Assembly: GCA_963837715.1 (NCBI GenBank) | Contig: CAWIOF010000002.1 | Span: forward strand, 434,001 to 498,000 | Source: JANYLB01 sp963837715 | Lineage (GTDB): Bacteria; Actinomycetota; Acidimicrobiia; IMCC26256; JANYLB01 | Length of the DNA stretch: 64,000 bases | Direction of reading: 5' to 3' | Shown here: positions 35,130-44,651 of the stretch, in pieces | Layout of the letters: every line of letters starts with the position of its first letter | Position numbering within the stretch: position 1 is the first letter of the stretch | Notes under the pieces: generated by a model | What the model saw: the letters and a program-made list of their open reading frames with translations, nothing else | Told to the model about the DNA's origin: nothing | Database searches by the model: none | Position numbers and translations under genes: made by a program

Positions 35130-36229
35130 GGTCGGATCCGGGCACCCGTCGTGGCGCGGTCGCGGAGCTCGCGGGCTCGGCGGGCGACTCCGAGCCCGGT
35201 CCGCCAGGCGGATCGAACCGGACCGGCCGACCACGCGGCGAGGCTCCGCGTCGGGGCGGCGTACGTCGCGCTGCTGAGCTTGTAACGAGCTCCGCCGACC
35301 CCCCAGTCGAGGCACACGAGCGAAGGGTCGGAGAGGGCATACCGCACGATCTCGGAGTTCGCGATGGCGCCCGCGCTGTAGTCGAGGTACCCGGGCACGA
35401 CCCGGTTGTCGTAGATCCGGAGCGTGTCGCCGTCGACGATCGCGAGCACGTACGCAGCGAGCTCACCGTCGATCCTCACCAGGAGGAGGCGGATCGCTCC
35501 GGCGCCGGCGAGGGTGGCGACGACGCCCACGTAGTGCGACCGGGCAGCGCCGCGGTCGAGCTCCGACCAGTCGCGGAGCTGCAGGTCGCGCTCTCGATGG
35601 GCTCGCAGCACCCGCGGGAGTGCCTGCAGGATCGCGTCGGCATCGGACAGCACCTCGACCGTGAGCGTCCGGCCGTCGCGGATCAGGCGGTTGCGCATGC
35701 GCGCCAGCGACTTGCGCGTGTTCGCCGATTCGTACCTCCGGGGTTCGCGGTCGATTCCGAAGTGCACCTGGGGTGAAGCCGGGCCGGCTTCCAGTTCGTG
35801 CACCGAGCCGAGGGCCGTGGCGAACGCGTCGAGTCCGGGGCCGGGGGTCAGACGTTCGAGCCAGAGCTGCCACGGCCGGTGGAGATCCGCCAGGGAGTCG
35901 CGCACGGCGCGGCCGAGTCGTGCGGCCGAGGATGGATCGCGCCAGGCGACGCTCGAGTGATCGGTGAATCCCTGCCCGACGGCGACGACGCTGCGGACCG
36001 GTCCGATGGACCGCGTGGCGAGCGGTGCGACCGCGTCGACGGTGCCGTCGGCCGCGCGAGCCACGAGCGTGACGATGGTGCGGTCGGGGTGACCGTCGGC
36101 CCACACTGCGAGCCAGGGCAGGCGGGCGTCGACCGGCGTTCCGATCGCGTCATGCAGGGTCTGGATCTCACCGGTGCGCGCCGCGAGCGCATCCCAGCCG
36201 ATGAGTACCTCGATGTCCCCCGAGAGCAT
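35126..36229 (-). CDS. GNAT-fold (CelD/FemAB-like) acyltransferase
   Basis: 367 residues from ATG 36229. The layout matches the 'acetyltransferase involved in cellulose biosynthesis' (BcsL/CelD) type: two GNAT-like halves with SLARMRNRLIRDGRTLTVEVLSD in the middle and RLLLVRIDGELAAYVLAIVDG, RIYDNRVVPGYLDYSAG toward the end. It probably acylates a surface sugar or peptide. It lies at the head of the galK-GH2-GH36-ilvA strand and is coupled to galK by GTGA. Confidence 0.75.
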   Translation of the reverse strand: MLSGDIEVLIGWDALAARTGEIQTLHDAIGTPVDARLPWLAVWADGHPDRTIVTLVARAADGTVDAVAPLATRSIGPVRSVVAVGQGFTDHSSVAWRDPSSAARLGRAVRDSLADLHRPWQLWLERLTPGPGLDAFATALGSVHELEAGPASPQVHFGIDREPRRYESANTRKSLARMRNRLIRDGRTLTVEVLSDADAILQALPRVLRAHRERDLQLRDWSELDRGAARSHYVGVVATLAGAGAIRLLLVRIDGELAAYVLAIVDGDTLRIYDNRVVPGYLDYSAGAIANSEIVRYALSDPSLVCLDWGVGGARYKLSSATYAAPTRSLAAWSAGPVRSAWRTGLGVARRARELRDRATTGARIRP

Positions 36230-36327
36230 GTTCTCCCGAATGCTCGTGTTGCCCGACCGTCGGAGGCTACCGGCCGCGCCCCGCCCCCGCGCCGCTCCGC
36301 CGCGGTCAAGTGTGCGCCCGTCCGGTC

Positions 36328-36333
36328 GATACT
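36328..36333 (+). promoter_or_regulatory. -10 box of the DUF6159-like gene, leaderless type
   Basis: GATACT, 6 nt before the ATG at 36340; a GGAG inside the spacer would be too close to act as a ribosome site. Confidence 0.4.
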
Positions 36334-36339
36334 GGAGCC

Positions 36340-37225
36340 ATGAGACTCCGCCGTTCATTCGCGCTGCTCAAGGCCTCCTGGGGCGTCCTCAGCAGCGACA
36401 AGGAGCTCCTGTGGCTCCCCGTCATCTCCGGGATCTGCTCGCTCATCGTGGCCGCGAGCTTCGGGGTCCCGATCTTCCTCACGGGGAGTGACACGACGAG
36501 CACGGGCTCGTCGAGCTTCCAGCTCGGCATCCCCGGCTACGTGCTCATCGCCCTTGCGTACTTCGTGCTCGCCTACGTGACGATCTTCTTCAACACCGCG
36601 TTGGTGTGGGCCGCGAACGAGCGCCTCGAGGGTCGCGACCCGACCCTCGGCTCCGCGCTGGCCGCGGCGCGGGCGCGCGCCGGCGTGATCCTCCCGTGGG
36701 CGATCGTGACCGCCACCGTCTCGCTGATCATCAGGGCGATCGAGGAGCGGGCCGGCTTCCTCGGTCGGATCGTCATCGGGCTCATCGGGATGGCATGGTC
36801 GTTGGTGACGTTCCTCGTGCTCCCGCTCATCGTGCTCGAGCAGGTCTCGGTGGGCTCCGCGATCAAGGAATCGGCCTCGATGTTCAGGCGCACATGGGGC
36901 GAGAACGTGATCGGTCAGGGTGGGGTCGGCGTGGTCACGTTGCTCGCGATCCTCGTTGCGCTGCCGGTGGCGTTCCTCCTGTTCGCGTCCGGTGTGACCG
37001 CGTTGATCGTCGCCGCCATCGTGCTCGGCACGATCTGGCTCGTCGGCGTGATGATCGTCACGTCGGCACTCGAGCGTGGTCTTCCAGACCGCGCTCTACC
37101 GGTACGCATCGAGCGGCACCGTCCCGCCCGGTTTCACCGAGGACCAGATCGCCGGCGCCTTCAAGGCCAAGAAGCGGAAGGGCTTCGGCACCGGTCGGAG
37201 CGACGAGGCCCCCCAGCCGGCCTGA
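36340..37225 (+). CDS. DUF6159-like polytopic membrane protein, one frame break
   Basis: About 295 residues. MRLRRSFALLKASWGVLSSDKE at the N-terminus, then five to six membrane helices, and in a second frame VFQTALYRYASSGTVPPGF and a basic tail fit the DUF6159 group, whose role is unknown. The span of 886 nt is 3n+1; the join needs one extra base removed near 37075. Start supported by the box 6 nt upstream. It is divergent from the acyltransferase and convergent with galT. Confidence 0.75.
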
Positions 37226-37231
37226 GCCGCG

Positions 37232-38144
37232 TCAGGCGTCGCGCAGCGCGGCGGCGGCTGCTTCGGGAGCAACCGGGTTCTGCAGCGTCCCGGTGCCGAC
37301 CTCGGCCGACGCGACGTAGCGCTGGGTGTCGGCGCTGCGGAGGGGTGGCGCCAGGTGGACGTGCAGGTGCACGCCGGGGTGGACCCACAGCAGGTACGGG
37401 AACGGGCGGTCGAACAGGCGGTCGTAGCGGGCGACGAGATCGTGGAGTGTGGCTGCGAGGTCGTCGCGTCCGGCGTCGTCGAGATCGTCGAGTGAGACGA
37501 TGTGACCGAGCGGAGCCACGAGCGCACCGAAGGGGTGGCCCGACGCGTACGGGCACCGTCGCGACCCAGTCGCCGTGGCGGTTCGACGACGCGCGTCCCG
37601 TCGGCGAGCTCCGCGGGCACCGTCGAGCAGAGTTGGCACCCGTGCGCGGCCGCGACCTCGGCCTCGCGGCGGGGAACGGGCGGCACGAACGGGAACCCGT
37701 AGACCTGACCGTGGGGATGGTCGATCGTCGCGCCGACCTCGCGGCCCCGGTTCTCGAACACGAGCACGTACTCGATCTCCGGTCGCGCCAGCAGGGCCAC
37801 GGTCCGCTCGGCCCACAGGTCGACGACCGCGCGGACGCCCGCGACGCCGATCGAACCGAGCGACGCGTCGTGGTCGGGGGAGTAGAGGAGCACCTCGGTC
37901 GCGCCGCGGGCCGGCAGCGGCCCGGGCCCGTCGAACGCCGCCAGCCGGGATCGGGCGCGCCCGGCGACAGCGCAGGCCAGCGGTTCTCGAACGCCCGGAC
38001 CTCGTACGGGTCGGGTGCCTCGAGTCCACCCACGCAGAACGGGCACCCCGCGGCGGCCGGGAGGTTCGGCCGGTCCTGGCGGTTCCCGACGACCAGCACC
38101 CACTCCCGCGTGAGCGGATCGAGCCGGAACTCCGACTCGCTCAC
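37232..38144 (-). CDS. galT: Galactose-1-phosphate uridylyltransferase, three frame breaks
   Basis: About 304 residues. The HIT-family active site HPHGQVYGFPF and the front CPFCVGG, FENRWPAL and FENRGREVGATIDHP are clear; the end has HLHVHLAPPLR. It exchanges galactose-1-phosphate and UDP-glucose (Leloir pathway). Three frames must be joined: a missing base near 37946 and extra bases near 37577 and 37552; the total 913 nt is 3n+1 as expected. The start is GTG 38144 or TTG 38153. An inverted repeat lies 17 bp upstream. Confidence 0.9.
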
Positions 38145-38161
38145 CCCGCCCAAGCCCCGAT

Positions 38162-38208
38162 CCGTTGGGTCACTTCGGCCGCTCTGGTCGGCACAATCGA
38201 CCCAACGG
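38162..38208. promoter_or_regulatory. Inverted repeat upstream of galT
   Basis: CCGTTGGGTC (38162-38171) and GACCCAACGG (38199-38208) are perfect 10-bp inverted repeats, 27 bp apart, in the 88-bp gap between galT start and the end of the next minus-strand gene. On the minus strand GATTGT (a -10-like box) lies between them. It may be a paired operator or a terminator of the upstream F420-type gene. Confidence 0.5.
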
Positions 38209-38232
38209 GGCTGGGGTCGGGGGTGGGGCGGG

Positions 38233-39135
38233 TCACGTGAAGGTGGGGAGGACGTCGGCGGCGAAGCGGTCGATGCTGTCGGCGTCGAAGGGGGCGCGGC
38301 GGGCGATGATCACCCACTCCGCGCCGGCGTCGCCGTAGGCGCCGATCTGGTCGATCATCTCCTGCGTCGAACCCATGAGCACCCCGGGCCGGACGAACTG
38401 CGACATTCCTCCGCCGAACTGGGCGTCGAGGTCTTCCTCGCTGTAGGCGAGCCCGACGTTCACGGCCTTGATGATCGACGACGGGTCGCGTCCGGCGCGT
38501 TCGCAGTGCTCACCGAGGACGCCGACCTTCCGGGCGTAGTCGTCGGGAGAGATGAACGGCACGTTCCAACCGTCGGCGTGCTGCGCGGCGATCCGCAGCG
38601 TGACCTTCTCGCCACCGCCGCCGATCCAGATCGGGAGGCGCTCCCGGACCGGCTTCGGTTCGCAGCGAGCGTCGACCAGGGTGAAGAACTCACCGTCGAA
38701 GTTCGTGACGTCCTGGGTGAGGAGGCCGCGCACGCACTGGATGCCCTCGTCGAGCTGGCGCAGGCGCACCGGAGCGGGCGGGAACGGGATCCCGTAGGCG
38801 TCGTATTCGATCTGGGCCCAACCGGCGCCCATGCCGAGCACGACCCGGCCGTCGGCCATCTGGTCGAGGGTGGCCATCGCGTTGGCGAGGATCGCGGGAT
38901 GGCGGTAGCCGACCGAGTACACGAGGCTGCCGCACTGCACGCGGGTCGTGGCCTCGATGAGTGCCGCGTGCGCGGCGACCGCTTCGAGGCACACCGGGCT
39001 TCCCGATGCGTCGGCCGCGTAGAAGTGGTCCCAGATCGAGATCCACTCGAACCCGAGTCCTTCGATCTGTCGCCACAGCGGGCGCAGCTCGTCGATCGAC
39101 GTGTTCTGCAGGCCGGTGTGCACACCGAACTTCAT
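38233..39135 (-). CDS. LLM-class F420-dependent oxidoreductase
   Basis: 300 residues. MKFGVHTGLQN, EWISIWDHFYA, RVVLGMGAGWAQIEYDAYGI and RLPIWIGGGGEKVTLRIAAQHADGW fit the luciferase-like TIM barrel that uses coenzyme F420. Substrate unknown. ATG 39135 overlaps the TGA of the next upstream gene, a second enzyme of the same family, so the pair form an operon. Confidence 0.88.
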   Translation of the reverse strand: MKFGVHTGLQNTSIDELRPLWRQIEGLGFEWISIWDHFYAADASGSPVCLEAVAAHAALIEATTRVQCGSLVYSVGYRHPAILANAMATLDQMADGRVVLGMGAGWAQIEYDAYGIPFPPAPVRLRQLDEGIQCVRGLLTQDVTNFDGEFFTLVDARCEPKPVRERLPIWIGGGGEKVTLRIAAQHADGWNVPFISPDDYARKVGVLGEHCERAGRDPSSIIKAVNVGLAYSEEDLDAQFGGGMSQFVRPGVLMGSTQEMIDQIGAYGDAGAEWVIIARRAPFDADSIDRFAADVLPTFT

Positions 39136-40065
39136 CCCGTCACCCCCCACAGGACCTCGCCACCCAACAGCTGGAGGTGCTCGAGGTCGTCGAGGTCGAG
39201 CACCTGGAGGTACACCGTCTGCGCTCCGGCCGCTTCGTAGGACCGGATCTTGTCGACGACCTCGGCCGGAGTGCCTGCGGCGCCGTTGGCCCGCAGCTCG
39301 TCGGGCGCGCGGCCGATGCGCGCCGCCCGCCGTTCGACGTCGGCTTCGGTCTCACCGCAGCACACGACCAGCGCGACCGAGTACCGCAGCGAGGCTGGGT
39401 CGCGGTCGATCGCCTCGCACGCAGCCTGCACCCGCTCGACCGCGGATCCGAACACGTCGGCTGCGGGGAACGCGAGGTTGTACTCCGTGGCGAAGCGCGC
39501 CGCGAGCGCAGGGGTGCGGCGCGGTCCGCCACCTCCGACGATCACCGGGACAGGGTCCTGCACCGGTTTCGGCAGCGCGGGCGACTCGTGGACCGGGTAG
39601 TGCTCGCCGGCGAACGAGAACGTCTCGCCGACGGGGGTCGACCAGAGGCCGGTGACGATCGCGAGCTGCTCCTCGAGCCGGTCGAACCGTTCGCCGAGGG
39701 GCGGGAACGGGATGCCGTACGCGCGGTGCTCGTCGTCGAACCAGCCCGCGCCCAGTCCGAGCTCGACCCGTCCGCCGCTCATCGCGTCGACCTCGGCCAC
39801 CGAGATCGCGAGCGGCCCCGGGAGGCGGAAGGTCGCCGAGTTCACGAGCGTGCCGAGACGGATCGTCGATGGTGTCGCGGGCGAGGCCGGCAAGGGTGAT
39901 CCAGGCGTCGGTCGGGCCCGGGCCGGGGTCGCCGTCGCCCATCCGCAGGTAGTGATCGGACCGGAAGAAGGCGTCGAAGCCGAGTTCCTCGGCGGTGCGC
40001 GCCACCGTGAGCTGCTGCTCGTAGGTGGCGCCCTGCTGTGGCTCGGTGAAGATGCGGACCAACAT
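39132..40065 (-). CDS. LLM-class F420-dependent oxidoreductase, one frame break
   Basis: About 311 residues. LVRIFTEPQQGATYEQQLTV, FDAFFRSDHYLRMG in the first frame and RLGTLVNSATFRLPGPLAI, RVELGLGAGWFDDEHRAYGI, PVPVIVGGGGPRRTPALAAR in the second show the luciferase-like fold. One extra base near 39865 is needed (934 nt, 3n+1). ATG 40065 has TAGGTT 7 nt upstream, suggesting a leaderless message divergent from the PAC2 gene. Confidence 0.85.
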
Positions 40066-40072
40066 GGTCGAG

Positions 40073-40078
40073 AACCTA
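40073..40078 (-). promoter_or_regulatory. -10 box of the second F420-type gene, leaderless type
   Basis: TAGGTT on the minus strand, 7 nt before the ATG at 40065. Confidence 0.4.
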
Positions 40079-40138
40079 CAGGGACCATGGCCCGTGGGGT
40101 CGGGCCACGGGCGGGCCGAAGTGGGCGAGGAGCCCGCC

Positions 40139-40144
40139 TACAGT
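40139..40144 (+). promoter_or_regulatory. -10 box of the PAC2 gene, leaderless type
   Basis: TACAGT, 6 nt before GTG 40151; this spacing decides the start against earlier in-frame codons. Confidence 0.5.
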
Positions 40145-40150
40145 GGACCC

Positions 40151-40978
40151 GTGCTGGAAGTAGAGGTGTGGCCCGAGCTCCGCGACCCCGTCCTGGTGGT
40201 CGCGTTCACCGGTTGGATCGACGCCGGGCTCGCCGGTGCGGGCACCGTCGCCGCGCTCGTGGAGCAGCTCGAGGGGGCGCGGCGATTCGCCCGCATCGAC
40301 CTCGAGGGGATCGCCGACCTGCAGCAGACCCGTCCGACCGTCCACCTCGTCGACGGCGTGACGCGCGAGATCGAGTGGCCCGCCGTCGAGCTCGTCGCCG
40401 GTCGGGTCGGTGGTCGCGACATCGTCGTGTGCACCGGGCCCGAACCTTCGATCCGATGGCTCGAGTTCACCACGACGATCGTCGACGCGGCCGCGCGACT
40501 CGGCGTGGAGCAGGCCCTGCTGCTCGGTGGGCTCCCGGCTGCGGTCTCACACCGCCGCCCGGTGAAGGTCATGGCCACGGCGACGAGTCACGCACTGGTC
40601 GAGGATCTCGGTGCCACACGAGTCGACTACAACGGCCCGACCGGCGTGCAGACCGTGCTCCAGGTGGCGCTCGGCGAGGCCGACATCCCCGCGATCGGAC
40701 TCTGGGCCGAGGTGCCGCACTACGTGGCCGGCAATCCGTCGCCCCCGGCGATCAAGGTGCTGCTCGAACGGGTCGGTGAGCTGGCCGGGATCACGCTCGA
40801 CCACGGTGATCTCGACGATCAGGCCGATGCCTACGCGGCGCGGGTCGAAGAGGGTCTGGCCGAGCGTCCCGACGTTGCCGAGATGGTCCGGGAGCTCGAC
40901 GTCGCGAGTGAAGCCGATCTCCCGAGCGGCGACGAGCTCGCCTCGGAGATCGAGCGGTTCCTCCGCGAAGAGCGCTGA
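40151..40978 (+). CDS. PAC2-family protein
   Basis: 275 residues from GTG 40151. PVLVVAFTGWIDAGLAG at the N-terminus, LLLGGLPAAVSHRRPVKVMAT and GLWAEVPHYVAGNPSPPAI are characteristic of the PAC2 superfamily, related to proteasome assembly chaperone 2. Actinobacterial members are often linked to the proteasome, but no proteasome genes are in view. A charged C-terminal tail ends in a helix. The two upstream in-frame starts would extend across the promoter. Confidence 0.85.
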   Translation: MLEVEVWPELRDPVLVVAFTGWIDAGLAGAGTVAALVEQLEGARRFARIDLEGIADLQQTRPTVHLVDGVTREIEWPAVELVAGRVGGRDIVVCTGPEPSIRWLEFTTTIVDAAARLGVEQALLLGGLPAAVSHRRPVKVMATATSHALVEDLGATRVDYNGPTGVQTVLQVALGEADIPAIGLWAEVPHYVAGNPSPPAIKVLLERVGELAGITLDHGDLDDQADAYAARVEEGLAERPDVAEMVRELDVASEADLPSGDELASEIERFLREER

Positions 40979-41071
40979 CGTACCCGGGCCGCGCCGGCCC
41001 GACGCCCGGTCTGACCGCGGTCGCACCGGTGAGGAAGAATCGCCTCCCCAGCCGATGAAGGAGCGCCAACG

Positions 41072-41395
41072 ATGAGTGTCGTCCGGATCAACGCCATCAC
41101 CGTCCCGGCCGATCGGGCCGACGACCTGCTCGCCCGCTTCGCGGCCCGCGCCGGCGAGGTCGCCAAGATGGATGGCTTCGAGGCCTTCGAGCTGCTCAAG
41201 CCCACCGACGGTCGCGACGTGTTCCTCGTCTACACGCGGTGGACGACGCAAGCCGACTTCGACGCATGGGTCAGCAGCCAGGCGTTCCAGCACGGTCACA
41301 AGGCCCACAACACCGACGGACCGGTGAGCACCAACGCCGAGCTCTGGAGCTTCGACGTCGAACAGGACGAGTACGCGAAGAACACCGCATCGTGA
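41072..41395 (+). CDS. Antibiotic biosynthesis monooxygenase-fold protein
   Basis: 107 residues. VRINAITVPADRADDLLARF, MDGFEAFELLKPTDG and YTRWTTQADFDAWVSS show the dimeric alpha-beta barrel of the ABM family, which includes haem-degrading and quinone-oxidising enzymes. Residues for haem degradation are not clear. AAGGAGCG lies before the ATG. It overlaps the start of the acyl-CoA synthetase by 4 bp. Confidence 0.82.
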   Translation: MSVVRINAITVPADRADDLLARFAARAGEVAKMDGFEAFELLKPTDGRDVFLVYTRWTTQADFDAWVSSQAFQHGHKAHNTDGPVSTNAELWSFDVEQDEYAKNTAS

Positions 41396-43113
41396 CGAGC
41401 CGCGACGCTGCGCTGGCCGAGCTGACCGCGCCGGGCGGGCCGTTCGAGATCGTCACCGAGCCGGTGCTCGGGACGACGCTCCAGGTGTACCGATCGCGCA
41501 TGCGGTCGATGCGCGAGCTGGTGGCACAGGGCGACACGAAGGGCGATGCCGAGTTCCTCGTGCAGGGTGACCGCCGACTCACCTACGCCGACCACAACGC
41601 GCTCGTGCGACGGGCGGCAACGGAGCTGATCGCACGCGGGGTGGAGCCGGGCGACCGGATCGCGTTGCTGTCGGCGAACACGATCGACTGGGTCGTGATG
41701 TTCTGGGCCTGCGCGTCGATCGGTGCGGTCTGCGTCCCGCTGAACGCGTGGTGGAAAGCCGAGGAGCTCGAGTTCGGCCTGGCCGACTCCGGCACCAGGG
41801 TCCTCTTCTGCGACGAGAAGCGATGGGCGATCGCGCGTGAGGTCGCGGATCGACTGCCGGACCTGGAGCACATCTTCGTCACCGGTCTCGACAGGGCCGA
41901 TGGTCGCGCCGAGCCGACCACGGCGCTCTTCGAGAGCGCCGATCCCGGCGTGCTACCCGAGGTCGACGTCGAGGAAGACGACCTCCTCGCGATCCTCTAC
42001 ACCTCGGGGACGACCGGAAAGCCGAAGGGTGCGACGCTCACGCACCGCCAGGCGATCGCGAACCTGCAGAACATCTTCTGCGTCGGCATCGCCACCGCCG
42101 GCCGAGGATCGTCGGCGGCCGAGAGGACCCGCGGCCTCCGGCCCACCACGCTCCTGGTGGTGCCGCTCTTCCACGTGACCGGGTGCCTCTCGACGATGAC
42201 GCTGAACTACGCGCAGGGCGCGAAGCTCGTACTCATGCCTCCCGGTCGTTTCGACCCCGACCTGGCGATGGCCACGATCGAGCGCGAGCAGGTCACCTCG
42301 TTCGGTGGGGTGCCCACGATCATGTGGCGCATCGTGGAGTCGCCGAACTTCGAGCAGTACGACCTGTCGTCGGTCGTCCGGGCGAGCTACGGCGGTGCCC
42401 CGGCTGCACCCGAGTTGGTGCAGCGCATCCACGAGCGGTTCCCCGCGGTCCGGAGCACGCTCACCACCGCCTACGGGCTCACCGAGACCGCGTCGGTGGC
42501 GACGTCGAACAGTGGTGAGGACTACCGCACCCACCCGGGGTCGGTCGGTCGCGCGGTTCCCACCGTCGAGCTGCGGGTCGTCGATCCCGAGGGGAACGAC
42601 GTCGTGACCGGCGAGACCGGTGAGATCTGGATGCGGGGTCCGACGATCATGATGCGCGGCTACTGGAACCGACCCGAAGCGACGGCCGAGGCGGTCACGC
42701 CCGACGGATGGTTCCGCACCGGCGACATCGGGCGGCTCGACGCCGACGGCTTCCTCGATCTCGTCGACCGGGCCAAGGACATGATCATCCGCGCCGGTGA
42801 GAACGTCTATTGCGTCGAGATCGAGCAGGTGCTGTTCGAGCATCCCGACGTGGTCGACGCCGCGGTCGTGGGCGTGCCGCACAAGGTGCTGGGCGAGGAG
42901 GTCAAGGCGGTCGTCCAGTTGCGCGAGGGTTCGACGGCAGGGCGCGACGACATCCGGGCGTGGTGCTCCGACCGGCTCGCCAACTTCAAGGTCCCGGAGC
43001 ACGTCGACCTGCGCGACGAGCCGTTGCCGCGCAACCCCGCGGGCAAGATCCTGAAGAACCAGCTCCGGGGCGACGAGACCGCGTTCTCCGCGGCCGACGA
43101 CGCCGTGCTGTGA
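41392..43113 (+). CDS. AMP-forming acyl-CoA synthetase/ligase
   Basis: 573 residues. YTSGTTGKPKGATLTH (about 203) is the AMP-binding P-loop; TAYGLTETAS, GWFRTGDIGRLDADGFL and the C-terminal Lys in RNPAGKILKNQL complete the ANL family. It activates a carboxylic acid to acyl-CoA, most likely a fatty or aromatic acid. GTG 41392 overlaps the ABM stop, so the ABM protein may act on the same pathway. Confidence 0.92.
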   Translation: MTSRDAALAELTAPGGPFEIVTEPVLGTTLQVYRSRMRSMRELVAQGDTKGDAEFLVQGDRRLTYADHNALVRRAATELIARGVEPGDRIALLSANTIDWVVMFWACASIGAVCVPLNAWWKAEELEFGLADSGTRVLFCDEKRWAIAREVADRLPDLEHIFVTGLDRADGRAEPTTALFESADPGVLPEVDVEEDDLLAILYTSGTTGKPKGATLTHRQAIANLQNIFCVGIATAGRGSSAAERTRGLRPTTLLVVPLFHVTGCLSTMTLNYAQGAKLVLMPPGRFDPDLAMATIEREQVTSFGGVPTIMWRIVESPNFEQYDLSSVVRASYGGAPAAPELVQRIHERFPAVRSTLTTAYGLTETASVATSNSGEDYRTHPGSVGRAVPTVELRVVDPEGNDVVTGETGEIWMRGPTIMMRGYWNRPEATAEAVTPDGWFRTGDIGRLDADGFLDLVDRAKDMIIRAGENVYCVEIEQVLFEHPDVVDAAVVGVPHKVLGEEVKAVVQLREGSTAGRDDIRAWCSDRLANFKVPEHVDLRDEPLPRNPAGKILKNQLRGDETAFSAADDAVL

Positions 43114-43131
43114 CGGCCTGAGGCGTCGGCC

Positions 43132-43518
43132 ATCGAAACCATCTTCGACATCCACCGGGTCTGGGGCTACATCGCGCTGGTCGCGAACGGTCTCGCCGGC
43201 GCGTACGCGCTCGCCGCGTGGAAGTGGCGTCCGCTGCGGGGGCGGCCGGTCTGGATCGCCACGATCTCCGCGGAGATCGCGATCCTCGTCCAGATCCTGC
43301 TCGGCGTGATCCTCGTCGTCGGCGACAAGGCGTACGCGACGGCCGTGCCCCGATTCCACATGTTCTACGGGTTCGTCGCGTTCGTGACTGTCGGGCTGCT
43401 CTACCAGTACCGCAGCTCGATGAAGGGCAACGGCCGCCGGGAGTTGCTCTACGGCCTCGGGGGGCTGTTCATCATGGGTCTCGCCATCCGCGCGATCCTC
43501 CAGGTCGGGACGAGCTGA
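43132..43518 (+). CDS. Small four-helix membrane protein, non-standard start
   Basis: About 128 residues with four hydrophobic helices; the N-terminus IETIFDIHRVWGYIALVANG contains a conserved-looking His. The frame has no ATG, GTG or TTG between its upstream stop (43113) and the first helix. GAGG at 43120-43123 lies 8 nt before ATC 43132, so initiation at ATC or a base error there is likely. A further standard ATG at 43306 would lose two helices. Function unknown; ddl follows. Confidence 0.55.
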   Translation: METIFDIHRVWGYIALVANGLAGAYALAAWKWRPLRGRPVWIATISAEIAILVQILLGVILVVGDKAYATAVPRFHMFYGFVAFVTVGLLYQYRSSMKGNGRRELLYGLGGLFIMGLAIRAILQVGTS

Positions 43519-43528
43519 TGGGGGAGCG

Positions 43529-44632
43529 ATGACCGATCGGATCCGGGTGCTGCTGCTGTTCGGTGGTCGGTCGGCGGAGCACGACGTCTCACGCGCCACG
43601 GCGGTTTCGGTGGCGCGAGCGCTGGATCCGGAGCGCTACGAGGTGGTCCCCGTCGCGATCACGACCGATGGGCAGTGGCTCCTCGCCGACGCCGCGAAAC
43701 GAGCCATCGCCGCAGCCCCGGCCCTGCTCCCGGCGGCGTTCGACATCGACGGTGAGCTGGTCGGCGACGTCGGGGAGCTCGCGACCGGTCGTTCGCTGTC
43801 GGCCGGGTCGAGGCTCGGCCCGGTCGACGTCGTGTTCCCGCTCCTGCACGGCCCCTACGGGGAGGACGGCACGGTGCAAGGCCTCCTCGAGCTCGCCGAT
43901 CTCCCGTACGTCGGGTCGGGGGTCGTCGGTTCGGCCGTCGGCATGGACAAGGTGATGATGAAGCGCGCGTTCGTGGCCGCGGGCCTGCCGATCGCGGCGT
44001 CGCTCGTGCACCGCGACGGCCACGACCCGGTCACGTTCGCCGACCGGGTCGAGAGCGAACTCGGCTTCCCCTGCTTCGTCAAGCCGGCGAACATGGGGTC
44101 GTCGGTCGGCGTCACCAAGGCCCACGATCGCGCCGAGCTCGACGCCGCGATCGCGGCTGCGCTCGTGTTCGACGAGTGGATCATCGCCGAGGAGATGGTG
44201 ACCGGCCGAGAGATCGAGGTCGCGGTGCTCGGCGACGACCCGTCGGCGACGTCGGTGCCGGGCGAGATCGTGCCGGGCGCCGAGTTCTACGACTACGCCG
44301 ACAAGTACGAAGACGGCGCCGCGGAGCTCTTGATCCCGGCGCCTCTCGGTGCCGAGCGCACCAACGAGGTCCGCGACCTCGCGGCCCGGGCGTTCGAGGC
44401 CTGCCGGCTCGAGGCGATGGCCCGGGTCGACTGCTTCTACTCCGACGAGCGCGGGTTCGTCGTCAACGAGGTGAACACCATTCCCGGGTTCACGCCGATC
44501 TCGATGTACCCCCGACTCTGGGCTGCGTCAGGCGTGTCGTACCCACAGCTGCTCGACCGACTCGTGGAACTCGCACTGGCCCGCCACGCCCGCCGCACCG
44601 CCCGGGCCGGTCGCCAGCGCGACGGTCGCTGA
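43529..44632 (+). CDS. ddl: D-alanine--D-alanine ligase
   Basis: 367 residues. LLLFGGRSAEHDVS, PLLHGPYGEDGTVQGLLE, FPCFVKPANMGSSVGVTK and VNEVNTIPGFTPISMYP are the ATP-grasp ligase motifs. It makes the D-Ala-D-Ala dipeptide for peptidoglycan. GGGGGAG precedes the ATG by 3-4 nt, a strong but close ribosome site. The C-terminal 15 residues are basic and not conserved. Confidence 0.96.
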   Translation: MTDRIRVLLLFGGRSAEHDVSRATAVSVARALDPERYEVVPVAITTDGQWLLADAAKRAIAAAPALLPAAFDIDGELVGDVGELATGRSLSAGSRLGPVDVVFPLLHGPYGEDGTVQGLLELADLPYVGSGVVGSAVGMDKVMMKRAFVAAGLPIAASLVHRDGHDPVTFADRVESELGFPCFVKPANMGSSVGVTKAHDRAELDAAIAAALVFDEWIIAEEMVTGREIEVAVLGDDPSATSVPGEIVPGAEFYDYADKYEDGAAELLIPAPLGAERTNEVRDLAARAFEACRLEAMARVDCFYSDERGFVVNEVNTIPGFTPISMYPRLWAASGVSYPQLLDRLVELALARHARRTARAGRQRDGR

Positions 44633-44651
44633 GAGCGGACGGTCGTCGCAC

